64,000 nucleotides of DNA from Endozoicomonas sp965196975. GTDB taxonomy: Bacteria > Pseudomonadota > Gammaproteobacteria > Pseudomonadales > Endozoicomonadaceae. The stretch's first letter is position 1, and each line of letters begins with the position of its first letter. The stretch is from the NCBI RefSeq assembly GCF_965196975.1, contig NZ_OZ239981.1, forward strand, positions 5,146,001-5,210,000. The letters run 5' to 3'. The notes beneath the pieces are model-generated. The model was not told the origin of the DNA, searched no databases, and saw only the letters and a list, made by a program, of their open reading frames with translations. The translations under genes and the position numbers were made by a program. Positions 8,415-18,458 of this stretch are shown one piece after another.

Positions 8415-10496
8415 ATGATGTTCCCGAAAAACACGCTGGCTCTGGCGGTGATGGCCGCTACGGTTTCTCTTGCTTCTACTCAGGTCGCTTTTGCTGAAGA
8501 AGTGGCAGAGAAGGAAAATAAAGCTCAATCAAAACCCGTTTTATTGAAGCAGGTGACAGTCACTGCAACCAGGGCGGAAAAAGATCATTCTGATGTCGTC
8601 CAGAGTATTGAAGTGATTGATCAGGCAGAAATTGAACAGCAACAGGCTTCATCAGTGCCGGAATTAATGGAGTATCTACCCAATGTATCAGTGACTGGTG
8701 GCCCAAGGGGCAGTGCTCAGGGAATCAATATTCGTGGCCTTGGCGGTACTCGTGTTCTTCAGGTGGTTGATGGGGCGAGGCAGAATTTCTCTAATGGTCA
8801 CCGCGGAACGTATTTTACTGACCCTGAATTACTGAAATCGGTTGAAGTTGTTAAAGGCCCATCAAGCAGCCTGTGGGGGTCCGGTGCTATTGGGGGTGTT
8901 GTTGTTCAGAACACAAAGGATGCTCAGGACCTTTTGGAAGACGGTAAAACTCTGGGTGGCTATGTTTCTCAGGGTTACCACAGCAATAACAGTCGTTCAT
9001 TGACCAGTGGTGCAGTGTATGGAATACAGGGAGATGTTGACTGGTTGCTCAATGGTTACTACAACGATGGTGAAAACTATGAGCTGGGTAATGGCCAGGA
9101 TTTAGAAAACTCCGGATCCAGAGAGCAGGGAGGTATGGCTAAACTGGGTTGGGATGTAAACAACGATAGTCGGCTTGAATTTAAAGCCCAGCACTTACTG
9201 TATAACGGGTTGGTTCCGAGTAACCCTGCTGCAAATGAAGGTACCTCTTCGCCACTGGTGGAAAGAGACTCGAAAAGCTCAAACCTGTCCGCTGCCTGGT
9301 TGTTTGACCCTGAAAGTGAATTAATTGATGGTAAGTTGCAGCTGTTTTACAACGACACTCGTTATAAAGAAGATCGTATTTCTCAAGGTCAGAAAGACGA
9401 TACGCGTTATAAAACGAATGGGCTGGCTCTAACTAACCTTTCCATGGTTAACACTATTGAGTTGGTTTATGGGTTGGATGCTTACCAGAACAAGATTACG
9501 ACCGTTCGTGATACCACAGGCGGTGCTTCAGACTCCAGACCTGAAGGCCTGGATGGGCAGTCTACGACCATGGGAAGTTTTATTCAGGGAAGTATGCCGA
9601 TTGCCAGGGACTGGACACTGCAGGCTGGCGTTCGTTATGACCATTTTTCTTCAGAAGACAATCGGTCAAATTCGGATGTAACGAACAAGAAACAAACCGA
9701 TCAGGCATTGTCTCCTTCTGTGGGGGTTATCTGGTCTGCGAATGAATGGCTTACTCTGACCGCAAGTTATAATGAAGCATTTCGTGCACCAGGCATGGAA
9801 GAGATGTTTTCAACAGGTACACACTTTTCCATGGGGCCATTCTTCAAAAATGAATTTGTTCCAAACCCGGATTTGAAGCCAGAAGAAGCAAAGAATAAAG
9901 AACTATCTGCCCGTATGGAGTTTAATGAAATCCTCGGGGGCGATGAACTTAAGCTGAATGCCAGCCTTTTCCAAAATGATGTAAACAATTTTATCAATCA
10001 AATTACCTATGATCCTCAGCTGGTGTTTGGACAATTGATCGACAGTAAGACAACGTGGATCAATGTTGAAGATGCTGAACTTAAAGGTTTTGAAATAGCA
10101 GGAAAGTATCGTATCCAAAATGTTGAAGCCGGACTTTCTTATGGCCAGACCCGTGGCAAGGACAAAAGTACAGGTCTGGCACTGGATAATATTCCAGCGG
10201 ATAAGATCGTAGCTGATCTGGCCTACCTGGCTTTCCAGGGCGATGTAAAAGTAGGGACACGATATACGCATGTGAATGATCAGAATAGGGTCGATCCAGA
10301 TAATACCGTTAGCCAGTATGAAGGCTATGATCTGGTGGATCTTTATGCGAGTTATGAGCCGGCTTCTGGAAGCCTGAAAGGACTGAAAGCTGATTTCACG
10401 ATTAAAAACGCTGCAGATAAATACTATCGTGTTGCCTGGCAGGAACTGTATCAGCCCGGTCGCAGCTATCGCCTGAACCTTCGATACATGTTCTAA
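8415..10496 (+). CDS. TonB-dependent heme/hemoglobin receptor
   Basis: A 693-residue outer-membrane receptor. It has a signal peptide (NTLALAVMAATVSLASTQVAFA), a short TonB-box-like stretch near LLKQVTVTATRAEKD, a plug domain (VPELMEYLPNVSVTGGPRGS, INIRGLGGTRVLQVVDGARQ, VEVVKGPSSSLWGSGAIGGV) and a beta-barrel ending in the aromatic SYRLNLRYMF. It fits the TonB-hemoglobin/transferrin/lactoferrin receptor group (HmuR/HutA-like). The barrel contains the family block FRAPGMEEMFSTG followed by FVPNPDLKPEEAKN. It is Fur-boxed and paralogous to the broken receptor downstream: signal peptides and leaders align closely. A second ATG at 8418 is equally possible as start. Confidence 0.92.
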   Translation: MMFPKNTLALAVMAATVSLASTQVAFAEEVAEKENKAQSKPVLLKQVTVTATRAEKDHSDVVQSIEVIDQAEIEQQQASSVPELMEYLPNVSVTGGPRGSAQGINIRGLGGTRVLQVVDGARQNFSNGHRGTYFTDPELLKSVEVVKGPSSSLWGSGAIGGVVVQNTKDAQDLLEDGKTLGGYVSQGYHSNNSRSLTSGAVYGIQGDVDWLLNGYYNDGENYELGNGQDLENSGSREQGGMAKLGWDVNNDSRLEFKAQHLLYNGLVPSNPAANEGTSSPLVERDSKSSNLSAAWLFDPESELIDGKLQLFYNDTRYKEDRISQGQKDDTRYKTNGLALTNLSMVNTIELVYGLDAYQNKITTVRDTTGGASDSRPEGLDGQSTTMGSFIQGSMPIARDWTLQAGVRYDHFSSEDNRSNSDVTNKKQTDQALSPSVGVIWSANEWLTLTASYNEAFRAPGMEEMFSTGTHFSMGPFFKNEFVPNPDLKPEEAKNKELSARMEFNEILGGDELKLNASLFQNDVNNFINQITYDPQLVFGQLIDSKTTWINVEDAELKGFEIAGKYRIQNVEAGLSYGQTRGKDKSTGLALDNIPADKIVADLAYLAFQGDVKVGTRYTHVNDQNRVDPDNTVSQYEGYDLVDLYASYEPASGSLKGLKADFTIKNAADKYYRVAWQELYQPGRSYRLNLRYMF

Positions 10497-10829
10497 CCTC
10501 TGCCATGACAAATGTGTCGAATTCGCTTAAGTGTTTTTGCTGGAAAAGAGAAAAATAAACAGGGAGGAACGCCTATAAAAAGACAGTCTTAATATGCTAT
10601 TCGTCTGATTACCAGCCGGCCTGGAAGGGATGCCAGGCAGGTCTGCGCCAATATCAAACTAAATGATAATGATTTGCATTTGATAGTTTTTATAATTATT
10701 ATGCCGACATTGTTTATTCTCATTGCTTATTTTTGGCATGAGGATCAGAAAAAGTAGACGGTCATTGTCGGCTGTCATAATAGCAATATTGGTGGCTGTC
10801 AAAGCCCACACTGGTACAGATTGAAATTA
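10497..10829. promoter_or_regulatory. Intergenic region with Fur box for the second receptor
   Basis: The Fur box aaatgataatgatttgcatt is at 10661-10680. The leader just before the start codon at 10830 (ACACTGGTACAGA) repeats the leader of the first receptor, showing that the two receptor units arose by duplication. I see no gene here. Confidence 0.75.
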
Positions 10830-10939
10830 ATGAAGTTTTCAAAAAATACGCTGGCGCTGGCTGTGATGACGGCCACAGTTTCTCTTGCTCAAACCGCTCC
10901 TGTTCTGGCTGAAACAGCCCTCCCCGGAAAAGAAAAAGC

Positions 10940-12538
10940 GTAACTATTCAGCACCCAGCAAAGGCGTATTGTTGTAATTTCGAACCGCTTTAAGAAGCGC
11001 CTGAAATATGTTCAACCCCTGCTTTTTAGCAGATGATAAATAGCTTCGGATTCGGGTAAACATGGTACCTCCGTCTTCGCTTCTGAAGCAGCCTGAGATC
11101 TTCTGCTTAAGTTTGGCCATCCTGGCATCACGTTCACTGCCATTGTTATCGAAGGGAATTGAAAAGTCCGACATGAAGCGCAACGTTTCAACCTTAAACT
11201 CAATAAGCCTTTTGAACAGGTTGTAGGCCTTGGTATTCCTGACCTTCTTACGTCCAAGCACCTGTCGTTGTTTTTCCATATAAGCGGTTTCCTTCGTGAG
11301 AGCCCTTTGAAGGATTTGGTCGTATATCGTCTCAATGCGAAGCTGTATTGCACCAGGCATTTGAGTCAGACCGGCTGCTTTGTATTTCTTGCAGAAGTGC
11401 CAGGAGAGCGTAAGCAATTTCATCAGCCGCAGAGCCAGCTTATTCGCATCCCTATCGACAACTCCCTGAAGCTCTCTCAGATGATGGGCATTACAAAGCA
11501 CATGCACTGCCGCATAGGCAAAGTAGGACTTCCAATGATCGTGAACCAGAATGCCTGCAAAAGTCAGCAGGATGCCCATTGCATCCATTGCTTCACAACC
11601 TCGCCTTTCTGAGAGGTAGTAAAGCGTCCATTGGTCATCTCGCATAATGTGTAACCACCACAGTGAACCGTCAACCCGCATGCCAGTTTCATCCGCTCCT
11701 GCAACCGGACTTTCTTGTAAAGCATCGCGGATACTCTGCTCAGTAGAGGCCAGGTTCTCATGGGTATAGGCAACAAAATTGGCAACAGAGCCTGCGCTGA
11801 CACTCATGCAATAAATAGTATTGAAATACTCAGACACCCGGTGATATGGGATGAAGTGATACTGGTTTAAATGAACAGCCATTGCCTGAGTCACTTCTCC
11901 GTATTGAGCAGCGGCTTTCACTCCTTGGGGAAACTCAGCGGTGTTCCGTTTACCACAAGGACATACTTTAACGTCTGCCCAGTACGCGGTAACTTCAAAT
12001 TCTCCGGGTCTACCTGGATCAAAAACCTGTCGCTCAATGTATTTGGTGGGTTTAATATCGATAAGCGAAGACTGGCAACAGCAACATTTTTCAACCTTCA
12101 GATGCCTGACATAATCGGGTAAGGCGACACGTCTCAAACAAGAGCCTTGATGACCTTTCTGGCCACCTGGTTTATTGCCTGAAGATGGTCTAAGGCTTTT
12201 GGGGTTCGGTGTTTCCTGTGAGGAGCAGGGGGCTTCTTTGGAAGATGTATCACCTTTATCACTCCCTTTTTTACTGGGCTTTTGATAACCATCTGACGAT
12301 GGTGGCTTACTACTGTTTTGACTGTTTTTATTAACCCTTTCTTCCAGTTCGCTGCAACGTTCCCGTAAAAGCGCATTCTCGGTCCGAAGCTCTTCATTCT
12401 CTTTAAGGAGAGCTTCGGTAAACGGAGTAGCTGGGAAGTCTGGTTCCATACTGGAGATTTGTTAGAAAAATTGAGTATAAGATGATGGTCGAAAAATCAG
12501 AAAATTCCAGATTTATATGAAGGGTGCTGAATAGTTAC
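10940..12538 (-). mobile_element. IS66-family element, copy 1 (no target duplication)
   Basis: A 1599-bp element with perfect 17-bp terminal inverted repeats (GTAACTATTCAGCACCC at 10940-10956, complement at 12522-12538). It carries one transposase gene and no accessory tnpA/tnpB genes. It encodes the same protein as the copy at 34870-36468, is in the opposite orientation, and the end sequences I compared are identical. The flanking octamers (GAAAAAGC on the left, ATCTTTGG on the right) do not match, unlike copy 2, which points to a deletion or recombination after insertion. Confidence 0.92.
10944..12449 (-). CDS. IS66-family transposase (TnpC type), copy 1
   Basis: 501 residues: an N-terminal leucine-zipper-like coiled coil (about 14-40), a low-complexity Ser/Lys/Pro linker, a cysteine-rich zinc-binding segment (KCCCCQSSL at about 121-129 and VCPCGKRN at about 162-169), then the DDE domain with likely catalytic Asp253 (AGADETGM), Asp303 (VHDHWKSY) and Glu438 (NNGSERDARM). 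The frame is intact. The TAG stop lies inside the terminal inverted repeat. The protein is identical to the copy at 34959-36464. Confidence 0.93.
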   Translation of the reverse strand: MEPDFPATPFTEALLKENEELRTENALLRERCSELEERVNKNSQNSSKPPSSDGYQKPSKKGSDKGDTSSKEAPCSSQETPNPKSLRPSSGNKPGGQKGHQGSCLRRVALPDYVRHLKVEKCCCCQSSLIDIKPTKYIERQVFDPGRPGEFEVTAYWADVKVCPCGKRNTAEFPQGVKAAAQYGEVTQAMAVHLNQYHFIPYHRVSEYFNTIYCMSVSAGSVANFVAYTHENLASTEQSIRDALQESPVAGADETGMRVDGSLWWLHIMRDDQWTLYYLSERRGCEAMDAMGILLTFAGILVHDHWKSYFAYAAVHVLCNAHHLRELQGVVDRDANKLALRLMKLLTLSWHFCKKYKAAGLTQMPGAIQLRIETIYDQILQRALTKETAYMEKQRQVLGRKKVRNTKAYNLFKRLIEFKVETLRFMSDFSIPFDNNGSERDARMAKLKQKISGCFRSEDGGTMFTRIRSYLSSAKKQGLNIFQALLKAVRNYNNTPLLGAE

Positions 12539-13640
12539 ATCTTTGGTTCTTCAATGCATCAACTGACGTATGGTGTATCAGGCTCTAAAGACAGTTTCTC
12601 TCTGAATTACACCGACACTGATCTGGATAGCGGTGAGACGACGCCAAAGACACCAGAAATACCAGAAGCGGATTCCACAAAGTGGGGTATCTATGCACAG
12701 GACCAGCTGTTCCTGATGGATGACGCACTTGTGATTACGGGTGGATTGCGTTACGACGCGTTCAAGGCTAAGCCTGGCGGTGATAGCGATTACGCCGAGA
12801 GCAAGAATGATGCAGTGACTGCAAAGCTGGGTGGTGTTTATCACTGGACTCCGGGTTTCAGTACTTATGCCCAGTTCAGTCAGGGCTTCAAGGCGCCAAC
12901 GTTACAGGACCTGTACTACTCATATACAGGAGGCAGTTACGAATTGGTGCCTAACCCAGATTTGAAAGCGGAAGAGAGCAACTCTTATGAGTTGGGTATT
13001 CGTGCAGAAAACCAGTTCGGTAGCCTTGAACTGGCCGGATACTACAATGACTACACCAACTTTATTGAAGAACGAACAGATACCAGCGACCCAGCATACC
13101 CTGATGGTAAGGTAACCAAAGTCAACGTAGGCAATGCTGAAATCTATGGTGCAGAGTTTACCGGTATGCTTTATCTGGATGAAGCATTCAATGCACCGGT
13201 GGGTATGTACTCTCGTCTTTCTATTGCCTATGCAAATGGTAAGAATAAGGATACGGGGGGCAGCCTGGACACCGTAGCACCTCTGACAACGATTGTCGGC
13301 CTTGGTTATGATGCACCCAGTGAAAAGTGGGGTGGTGCTCTGGATGTTACTCATGTAGCCGGCAAAACCGGTGGCGACTGGTCTGAAGAAAATAAAGACA
13401 ATATGGATGCGCCTAGCTACACCGTCGTAGATATGACAGCGTACTATGAGCCAATGGAAAACATGATGGTTCGTGGTGGACTGTTCAATGCCTTTGATAA
13501 GAAGTACTGGCTATACCAGGATGTAACCGGTATTCCAGCAGATGATCAGGGCATTGATCGTAGAACTCAGCCTGGTCGTAATTGGGGTGTTAGCCTGAGT
13601 TATGACTTCTAAACCCATTATGTTCGGCCTTATTCTCTGA

Positions 13641-13690
13641 GGCAGACATTAAAAAACCCCACCTTCGAGTGGGGTTTTTTAATGTCTGCC
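13641..13690. terminator. Perfect long hairpin terminator after the broken receptor
   Basis: A 20-bp perfect stem (GGCAGACATTAAAAAACCCC and its complement) with a short loop and a T tract on each strand. It can stop the receptor transcript and the convergent gene at 13737-14816. Confidence 0.9.
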
Positions 13691-13736
13691 TGATTAGCCG
13701 GCACATTTTAAACAATAGTTATCGTATAACTGTCTT

Positions 13737-14816
13737 TTAAGGCTTTTCTGCTGTTATAACAGGCATAGAAAAGGTCGCTAACAGCGCTTTGTGATCCGTG
13801 GGCCAGATATTCACTGGAGCTATAAAAGGATCTTCACTCATTTCCTCTACCCGTTGGTTCCTGACAATGGAACGGCTGGGGCCAATAATGACAATATCTT
13901 TCAGTGACAGGTTGTGTGACGGGTCATAGAAAATAAAGTCAATGCGATCCCGTTCATCCGCTTTTGGTGCCCAGGCCAGCTTGCTGACTTTCACGGCGGG
14001 ATTGTCCGATGGAAAAGTAAAACCGGGGTGAGAAACCGGATCAGGGTATTGTTCTCGATAGGCGTCCTGAAAACCCGCTGCTTCAAGACTGAGGGTTGTT
14101 GGCCATTGAATAACCAGCCCCTGATGATCGTAAAGGTTTCGGGTAGTGGAAACCCAGTCCAGATGAGAGGGCTCATTAAAGTCACCCCCCAGTATGACCA
14201 GATTGCCTTCGCTTCTTTCTTTATTGGCGTCAGTGATGAAAGCCTGTATCGCTTCGTCCCGCTTGGATTTTTTGTTGTCCTTGAGAATGTCATCGATGTT
14301 CACAACGGGGGCATCCAGCTGTCGCCAGTTACTGCTGTGATAACCCCGGGGAAGGTATAAGCTGCAGTTTTTCCAATCCAGGTGAGCAGAGTAAAACGCT
14401 ACTGTATGACCATCGACCTTTATTTTGGCTTTGGTAATTGAACCGTGGTTAAAGCTCACAGGGTACAGGGCGGTCTGCTCAATGATCGGATAGCGGGACA
14501 GTAAGCCTGTGTCCTCACTCTTTTCACCGTAATATTGGTAGCCTTTTTCCTTCAGAGAGTTAACCAGCCGGGTGTGAAGGTTTCGAAACCAGTAATTGCG
14601 AACTTCACTTAATGCGATCAGGTCCGCATCGGATCGCACGATCTCATCAATGATGGCGTCATATCCGCCCTTAACTTCGGTACCTTCCTGCCAGATGTTG
14701 AACTGCAGGACTTTTAACTGCTTCACCGGCTGGTTTCCCCCTTGAGCCATCAGGTGCAGTGGAAACAAAAGCATTACTGCCGTTACAAGGTGATAGAGCA
14801 CGCTACTGGTCTTCAT
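13737..14816 (-). CDS. Secreted endonuclease/exonuclease/phosphatase-family protein
   Basis: 359 residues with an N-terminal signal peptide (MKTSSVLYHLVTAVMLLFPL, likely cleavage after HLMAQ). The fold is recognised from KVLQFNIWQEGT, DADLIALSEV (metal-binding Glu), TGLLSRYPI, VAFYSAHLDWKN, LVILGGDFNEPS (catalytic Asp and Asn), DERDRIDFIFY and the final WPTDHKALLATF (catalytic Asp-His). All catalytic-site blocks are present. The substrate (DNA, phosphodiester, sphingolipid or inositol phosphate) cannot be told from sequence. It shares the bidirectional terminator with the receptor pseudogene and stands apart from uidA by 263 bp. Confidence 0.85.
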   Translation of the reverse strand: MKTSSVLYHLVTAVMLLFPLHLMAQGGNQPVKQLKVLQFNIWQEGTEVKGGYDAIIDEIVRSDADLIALSEVRNYWFRNLHTRLVNSLKEKGYQYYGEKSEDTGLLSRYPIIEQTALYPVSFNHGSITKAKIKVDGHTVAFYSAHLDWKNCSLYLPRGYHSSNWRQLDAPVVNIDDILKDNKKSKRDEAIQAFITDANKERSEGNLVILGGDFNEPSHLDWVSTTRNLYDHQGLVIQWPTTLSLEAAGFQDAYREQYPDPVSHPGFTFPSDNPAVKVSKLAWAPKADERDRIDFIFYDPSHNLSLKDIVIIGPSRSIVRNQRVEEMSEDPFIAPVNIWPTDHKALLATFSMPVITAEKP

Positions 14817-14979
14817 CTCATTTCCCCACTTCCCCAGGAACCGGTGACGCCAATGGCATGAAACCGGAAATATGAATAATATTCAGCTTTTATTATTCGG
14901 GATATTAATGCGGTGTTTCAAGGGAAAAGTAGAAATAGTTAAAAAGTGTCAGCGATCGCAATGGAATTGCAGAGAATAA

Positions 14980-15003
14980 GTTCCCACGGGGAGTCGTGGG
15001 AAC
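14980..15003. repeat. Short hairpin downstream of uidA
   Basis: GTTCCCAC and GTGGGAAC form an 8-bp perfect stem around an 8-base loop. No T tract follows on either side, so a REP-like role is as likely as termination. It lies 77 bp past the uidA stop, in the direction of uidA transcription. Confidence 0.4.
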
Positions 15004-15079
15004 GATTGGTAAGGAAGACCATGGACAGTACAGCCTGGCCATTTTCCTGGTATTGCCTGCTGTCAGAGTGCGTCAATGC

Positions 15080-16897
15080 TCATTCTTTGTAACCGAAGCT
15101 GTCAATTTTATCCCAGCGACGCTTCAGGTGATGGGCTGACATCTTGGGCTGACGGTCTCGGGTGAAAGCACCTTTTTTGTTCCCATCTACACGCATAATA
15201 CCTTCCCAGGTCTGGAAGTCAGCAAAGTTCCACATCTGCTCCCCGACTACTGCGGGACAGCCATCAAAGGCCATATGCTGCTGATCCAGGTACTCGCATT
15301 GATACTCCTCAGACCATTGTACGCTGGGCAGTTTATGCATGCCGGCCATAGTGTCGGCACCGTACTCGGTGATTACTATAGGCTTGCCCTCGTTCGACCA
15401 GCCCTGCAGCTCCATGGCAAACATATTTCCGGCGTTGTCCATTTCCAGGCCACCCATCATATACCAGCCATAGTACCGATTCAGGCAGATAACATCGACG
15501 TACTGGTGAGCGCGGCAGGTACCGTACGGGGCCATCATAAAGTTGACCAGTGTCAGTGGACGGTTTTGTGGGTCCAGCTCACGGGCGTAGGAGAAAATCT
15601 CTTTGAAGTAAGGCTCCGATGCTTCCTGAGAAGTGTCTGGCTCGTTTGACAGTGCCCACATCACGACACAGGCATGGTTCTTGTCACGTTTGAATAACTC
15701 CGCAATGGCGTGTTTATGAGCTTCCATCCCCTGGGTTTGAACATCCGGACGATCAAAGAAGTTGGACTGGGACTGACCACCTGTTGCGGCAGACATAAAG
15801 TTCATCATGACATCAAACTGGCCAACGGCCGGTGTTTCATTGATAACCACCAGACCTTTGCGGTCAGCCAGTTGCATAAACTCTTCAGAGTAGGGGTAGT
15901 GAGAAGTGCGGATGGAGTTGGCTCCGATCCATTCCAGCAGTTCCATATCCCGCAGGTTCAGAGCGGCGTCGTAGCCACGGCCGCGGATTGCGGAGTCTTC
16001 GTGCTTGCCAAAGCCCTTGAAGTAAAAAGGCTCGTTATTAATCAGGAATTTTGTGCCCTCTACTTTAACGGTACGTACGCCAACCTCCAGTGGGTACTGG
16101 TCGATCAGCTGGCCATCGTCGCTCAGGCTGGCCTGCAGGGTGTACAGGTAAGCATTACCTGGTTGCCAGAGATTGACGTTGTCGATTTCCAAAACGCCTT
16201 CATTGCCTTCACTGGTCGCTACGGTTTTTCCTTCTTCATCCAGCAGCTCCACGGTGACATCACCTTGCCCCAGGGCGCTGATCTGGTAATCCACCTTGCC
16301 CAGATCCTGGTCAAAGTCGGTCAGCACCGTGATATCTTCGATCCGGCTTGTTGGCAGGGCCATCAGTTTAACGGCACGATGAATACCGGCGTAGTTGAAG
16401 AAATCAAAAAATGGTTTGATCTCGCGGGTACCGTTGGCATGTTTAACAATGGTGCCTGCCGGAATGGTGGAATGGCTGAGTTCATTATTGACGACAACCA
16501 CCATTTTGTTTTTTTCGCCAAACTGAACGACATCATTCAGCTTTCCGGCGAATGGCATATAGCCACCGTCATGACTGACCACTTCTTCACCGTTTACGTA
16601 TACGGTGGCTCGATGAGTAGCACTGCCGAAACGAACAAATACATCACGCATCTGCCACTCTTCAGCAACATAGAACTCGGTTTCATACCAGACATCGCCA
16701 CAATGGTCGCGCAGGGCTTTCTCTGTCGTAATGTCGTTGTAGCTGGAAGGAACTGCCATCAGAGTGGTATCGGTCAGGCCATCTTTCCAGCCATTGGCAC
16801 GACCTTCATTATTGTTGTCGAGCCGGAATTTCCAGATGCCACTGATATCGACAATGCGACGGGTTCTGGTTTCATGTGGGTAAAGAAATGCTGTCAT
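15080..16897 (-). CDS. uidA: Beta-glucuronidase (GH2)
   Basis: 605 residues, almost the length of E. coli UidA (603). It hydrolyses beta-D-glucuronides to glucuronate plus aglycone in the cytoplasm; no signal peptide is seen. Order: sugar-binding domain (GIWKFRLDNNN), immunoglobulin-like domain, TIM barrel. The acid/base glutamate is in MWALSNEPDTSQ and the nucleophile in IVITEYGADTM. The NKKGAF(T)RDRQPK segment near the C-terminus contains the N-x-K pair that binds the glucuronate carboxylate. It lies 37 bp downstream of the carrier gene, so they probably form one transcript. Confidence 0.95.
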   Translation of the reverse strand: MTAFLYPHETRTRRIVDISGIWKFRLDNNNEGRANGWKDGLTDTTLMAVPSSYNDITTEKALRDHCGDVWYETEFYVAEEWQMRDVFVRFGSATHRATVYVNGEEVVSHDGGYMPFAGKLNDVVQFGEKNKMVVVVNNELSHSTIPAGTIVKHANGTREIKPFFDFFNYAGIHRAVKLMALPTSRIEDITVLTDFDQDLGKVDYQISALGQGDVTVELLDEEGKTVATSEGNEGVLEIDNVNLWQPGNAYLYTLQASLSDDGQLIDQYPLEVGVRTVKVEGTKFLINNEPFYFKGFGKHEDSAIRGRGYDAALNLRDMELLEWIGANSIRTSHYPYSEEFMQLADRKGLVVINETPAVGQFDVMMNFMSAATGGQSQSNFFDRPDVQTQGMEAHKHAIAELFKRDKNHACVVMWALSNEPDTSQEASEPYFKEIFSYARELDPQNRPLTLVNFMMAPYGTCRAHQYVDVICLNRYYGWYMMGGLEMDNAGNMFAMELQGWSNEGKPIVITEYGADTMAGMHKLPSVQWSEEYQCEYLDQQHMAFDGCPAVVGEQMWNFADFQTWEGIMRVDGNKKGAFTRDRQPKMSAHHLKRRWDKIDSFGYKE

Positions 16898-16934
16898 GGT
16901 CTACTCCTGGTGAAACGGATTTTATTGTTGTTTA

Positions 16935-18305
16935 TTAAACGACTTCCGGCTCTGCACTGGTTTCTTGACCTCCTGCTTTGCTGGAGGAGTCAAGGGTCCA
17001 CATGCTTTTGTAGAGAAGCACGCAGATGGCAGCACATACGGCGGGCATCAGGAACATGATGGCCTTGATGCCCATAAGAGTGCTGTCCTTCTGTATTTCC
17101 AGGGCTGCATCATAGCCAATGACACTCAAGCCCATGCCGGCAATAAAACCGGCAATGGCCTGCCCCATTTTGCGCATGAATGAGTAAGATGAGTAGATCA
17201 GCCCTTCCTGGCGCTGGCCGGAAATCTCGTAGTTATAATCAATGCAGTCAGCAACATTGGCCCAGACCAGGATATGGGTGAGCATGAAAGCCGGGGTGCC
17301 AATCGCGTAGAAAACAAACAGGCCGGCAATCGATGTGGGTAGCAGGAAAGCAATTACTGAGGCAATGGCAACACCGGAAAATGCGCTGACCATGATTTTT
17401 TTGGTACCAAAGCGAGTGGTGAGCTTACCGATGACTGAGCCAAGAATAATGATGGCAGCGACCTGGAAAATGGCTGTCACACTGATGATCCAGACCGCTC
17501 CATCCAGATTTTGAGAGACATAATAATAAGAGATGGAGCCCTGTCCCATCATGGCGGTCAATATCAGCATGGAAGCAATGCTGACACAGATAAATGGCTT
17601 GTTTTTACTCATTGTGCGGAGTGTTTCGGCAAAACTGAGTGGGCTGCTTGTCTGTGCTGTGGGTGTGTATTTGATGTGCTCTTCAGTAAAACGATAGGCG
17701 ACAAGGTGGCAAAGTAGAGCAATGCCACCCAGTAACGCAATGCTGTACAGGTAAGCCTGCCCCATAGCGTCAGCAAAAATTGAGAGAAAGAGGGGGACCA
17801 CCAGGTTGGGGGCTACAGCTCCAATAACCCCTCCCATGGCTCGTGCCCCAGCCAGTGATGAACGCTCAGCGGGATCCTGGGTCATGACGGTAGCGAGTGA
17901 ACCATAGGGAATATTGATGAAGGTGTAACACATACCCCAGGTGATATAGGTTACATAAGCCCAGATGAGTTTCTGGGTATCTGAAAGTCCCTCAGGAGCC
18001 CAGAATACGAGTATGCTGGAGACCAGCAGTAACCAGCTTCCTTTCAGGAGAAATGGCCGAAATTTATCGCCCGTTCCGTTATTTTTCTGGAAAAGCTTAT
18101 CGCACAGTGTGCCCATCATCGGGTCATTGATTGCATCCCAGATTCTGGCCACCAGGAAAAGAGTGCCAGCCGCAGCAGCAGAAATACCCAGCACATCCGT
18201 GTAGTAAACCAGAAGAAATCCAGCGGTCATACCAAACGACAGTGTATTGGCAAGATCCCCAAGCCCGTAACCGACCCTGTTGGCTATTGTTAGTATTTTT
18301 GCCAT
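16935..18305 (-). CDS. uidB: Glucuronide carrier, GPH (sugar:cation symporter) family
   Basis: 456 residues with about 12 hydrophobic segments. The GPH hallmark GYGLGDLANTLSFGMTAGF opens the protein, and DAINDPMMGTLCDK is the conserved loop of the family. I chose the ATG at 18305 because it gives the classic MAKILTIANRVGYGLGD start and the length of E. coli UidB (457). An in-frame ATG at 18431 would add 42 unlike residues. Its position directly upstream of uidA and the putative GntR operator at 18459-18476 support glucuronide import. Confidence 0.9.
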   Translation of the reverse strand: MAKILTIANRVGYGLGDLANTLSFGMTAGFLLVYYTDVLGISAAAAGTLFLVARIWDAINDPMMGTLCDKLFQKNNGTGDKFRPFLLKGSWLLLVSSILVFWAPEGLSDTQKLIWAYVTYITWGMCYTFINIPYGSLATVMTQDPAERSSLAGARAMGGVIGAVAPNLVVPLFLSIFADAMGQAYLYSIALLGGIALLCHLVAYRFTEEHIKYTPTAQTSSPLSFAETLRTMSKNKPFICVSIASMLILTAMMGQGSISYYYVSQNLDGAVWIISVTAIFQVAAIIILGSVIGKLTTRFGTKKIMVSAFSGVAIASVIAFLLPTSIAGLFVFYAIGTPAFMLTHILVWANVADCIDYNYEISGQRQEGLIYSSYSFMRKMGQAIAGFIAGMGLSVIGYDAALEIQKDSTLMGIKAIMFLMPAVCAAICVLLYKSMWTLDSSSKAGGQETSAEPEVV

Positions 18306-18458
18306 TGAGTGTGTCCCCTGACATCGAACTGCATCTCGGATAAGCAGAACTTCAGACCCGTTCTGAGCAGTCTGGTTATATACCCAAAGGAGATGGATAT
18401 AACGCTCTTGGTTCTCAAGATGACCAACCAATTCATTGTTTTTATAGTTTTATATTGC

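Larger units (their letters stand above)
10830..13612 (+). pseudogene. TonB-dependent receptor gene broken by IS66 with loss of the plug and first half of the barrel
   Basis: The 5' remnant (10830-10939) encodes MKFSKNTLALAVMTATVSLA and a signal-peptide end, close to the N-terminus of the intact receptor at 8415. The 3' remnant resumes right after the IS at 12539 with barrel sequence (TKWGIYAQDQLFLMDDALVI onwards; FKAPTLQDLYY, VPNPDLKAEESNS) and ends in an aromatic residue (WGVSLSYDF) at 13612. Compared with the 693-residue paralogue, about 300 residues covering plug and early barrel are absent, so the IS did not simply insert: a deletion accompanied it. The 3' remnant has no further stops, so the damage looks recent. 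A perfect hairpin terminator follows. Confidence 0.88.
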
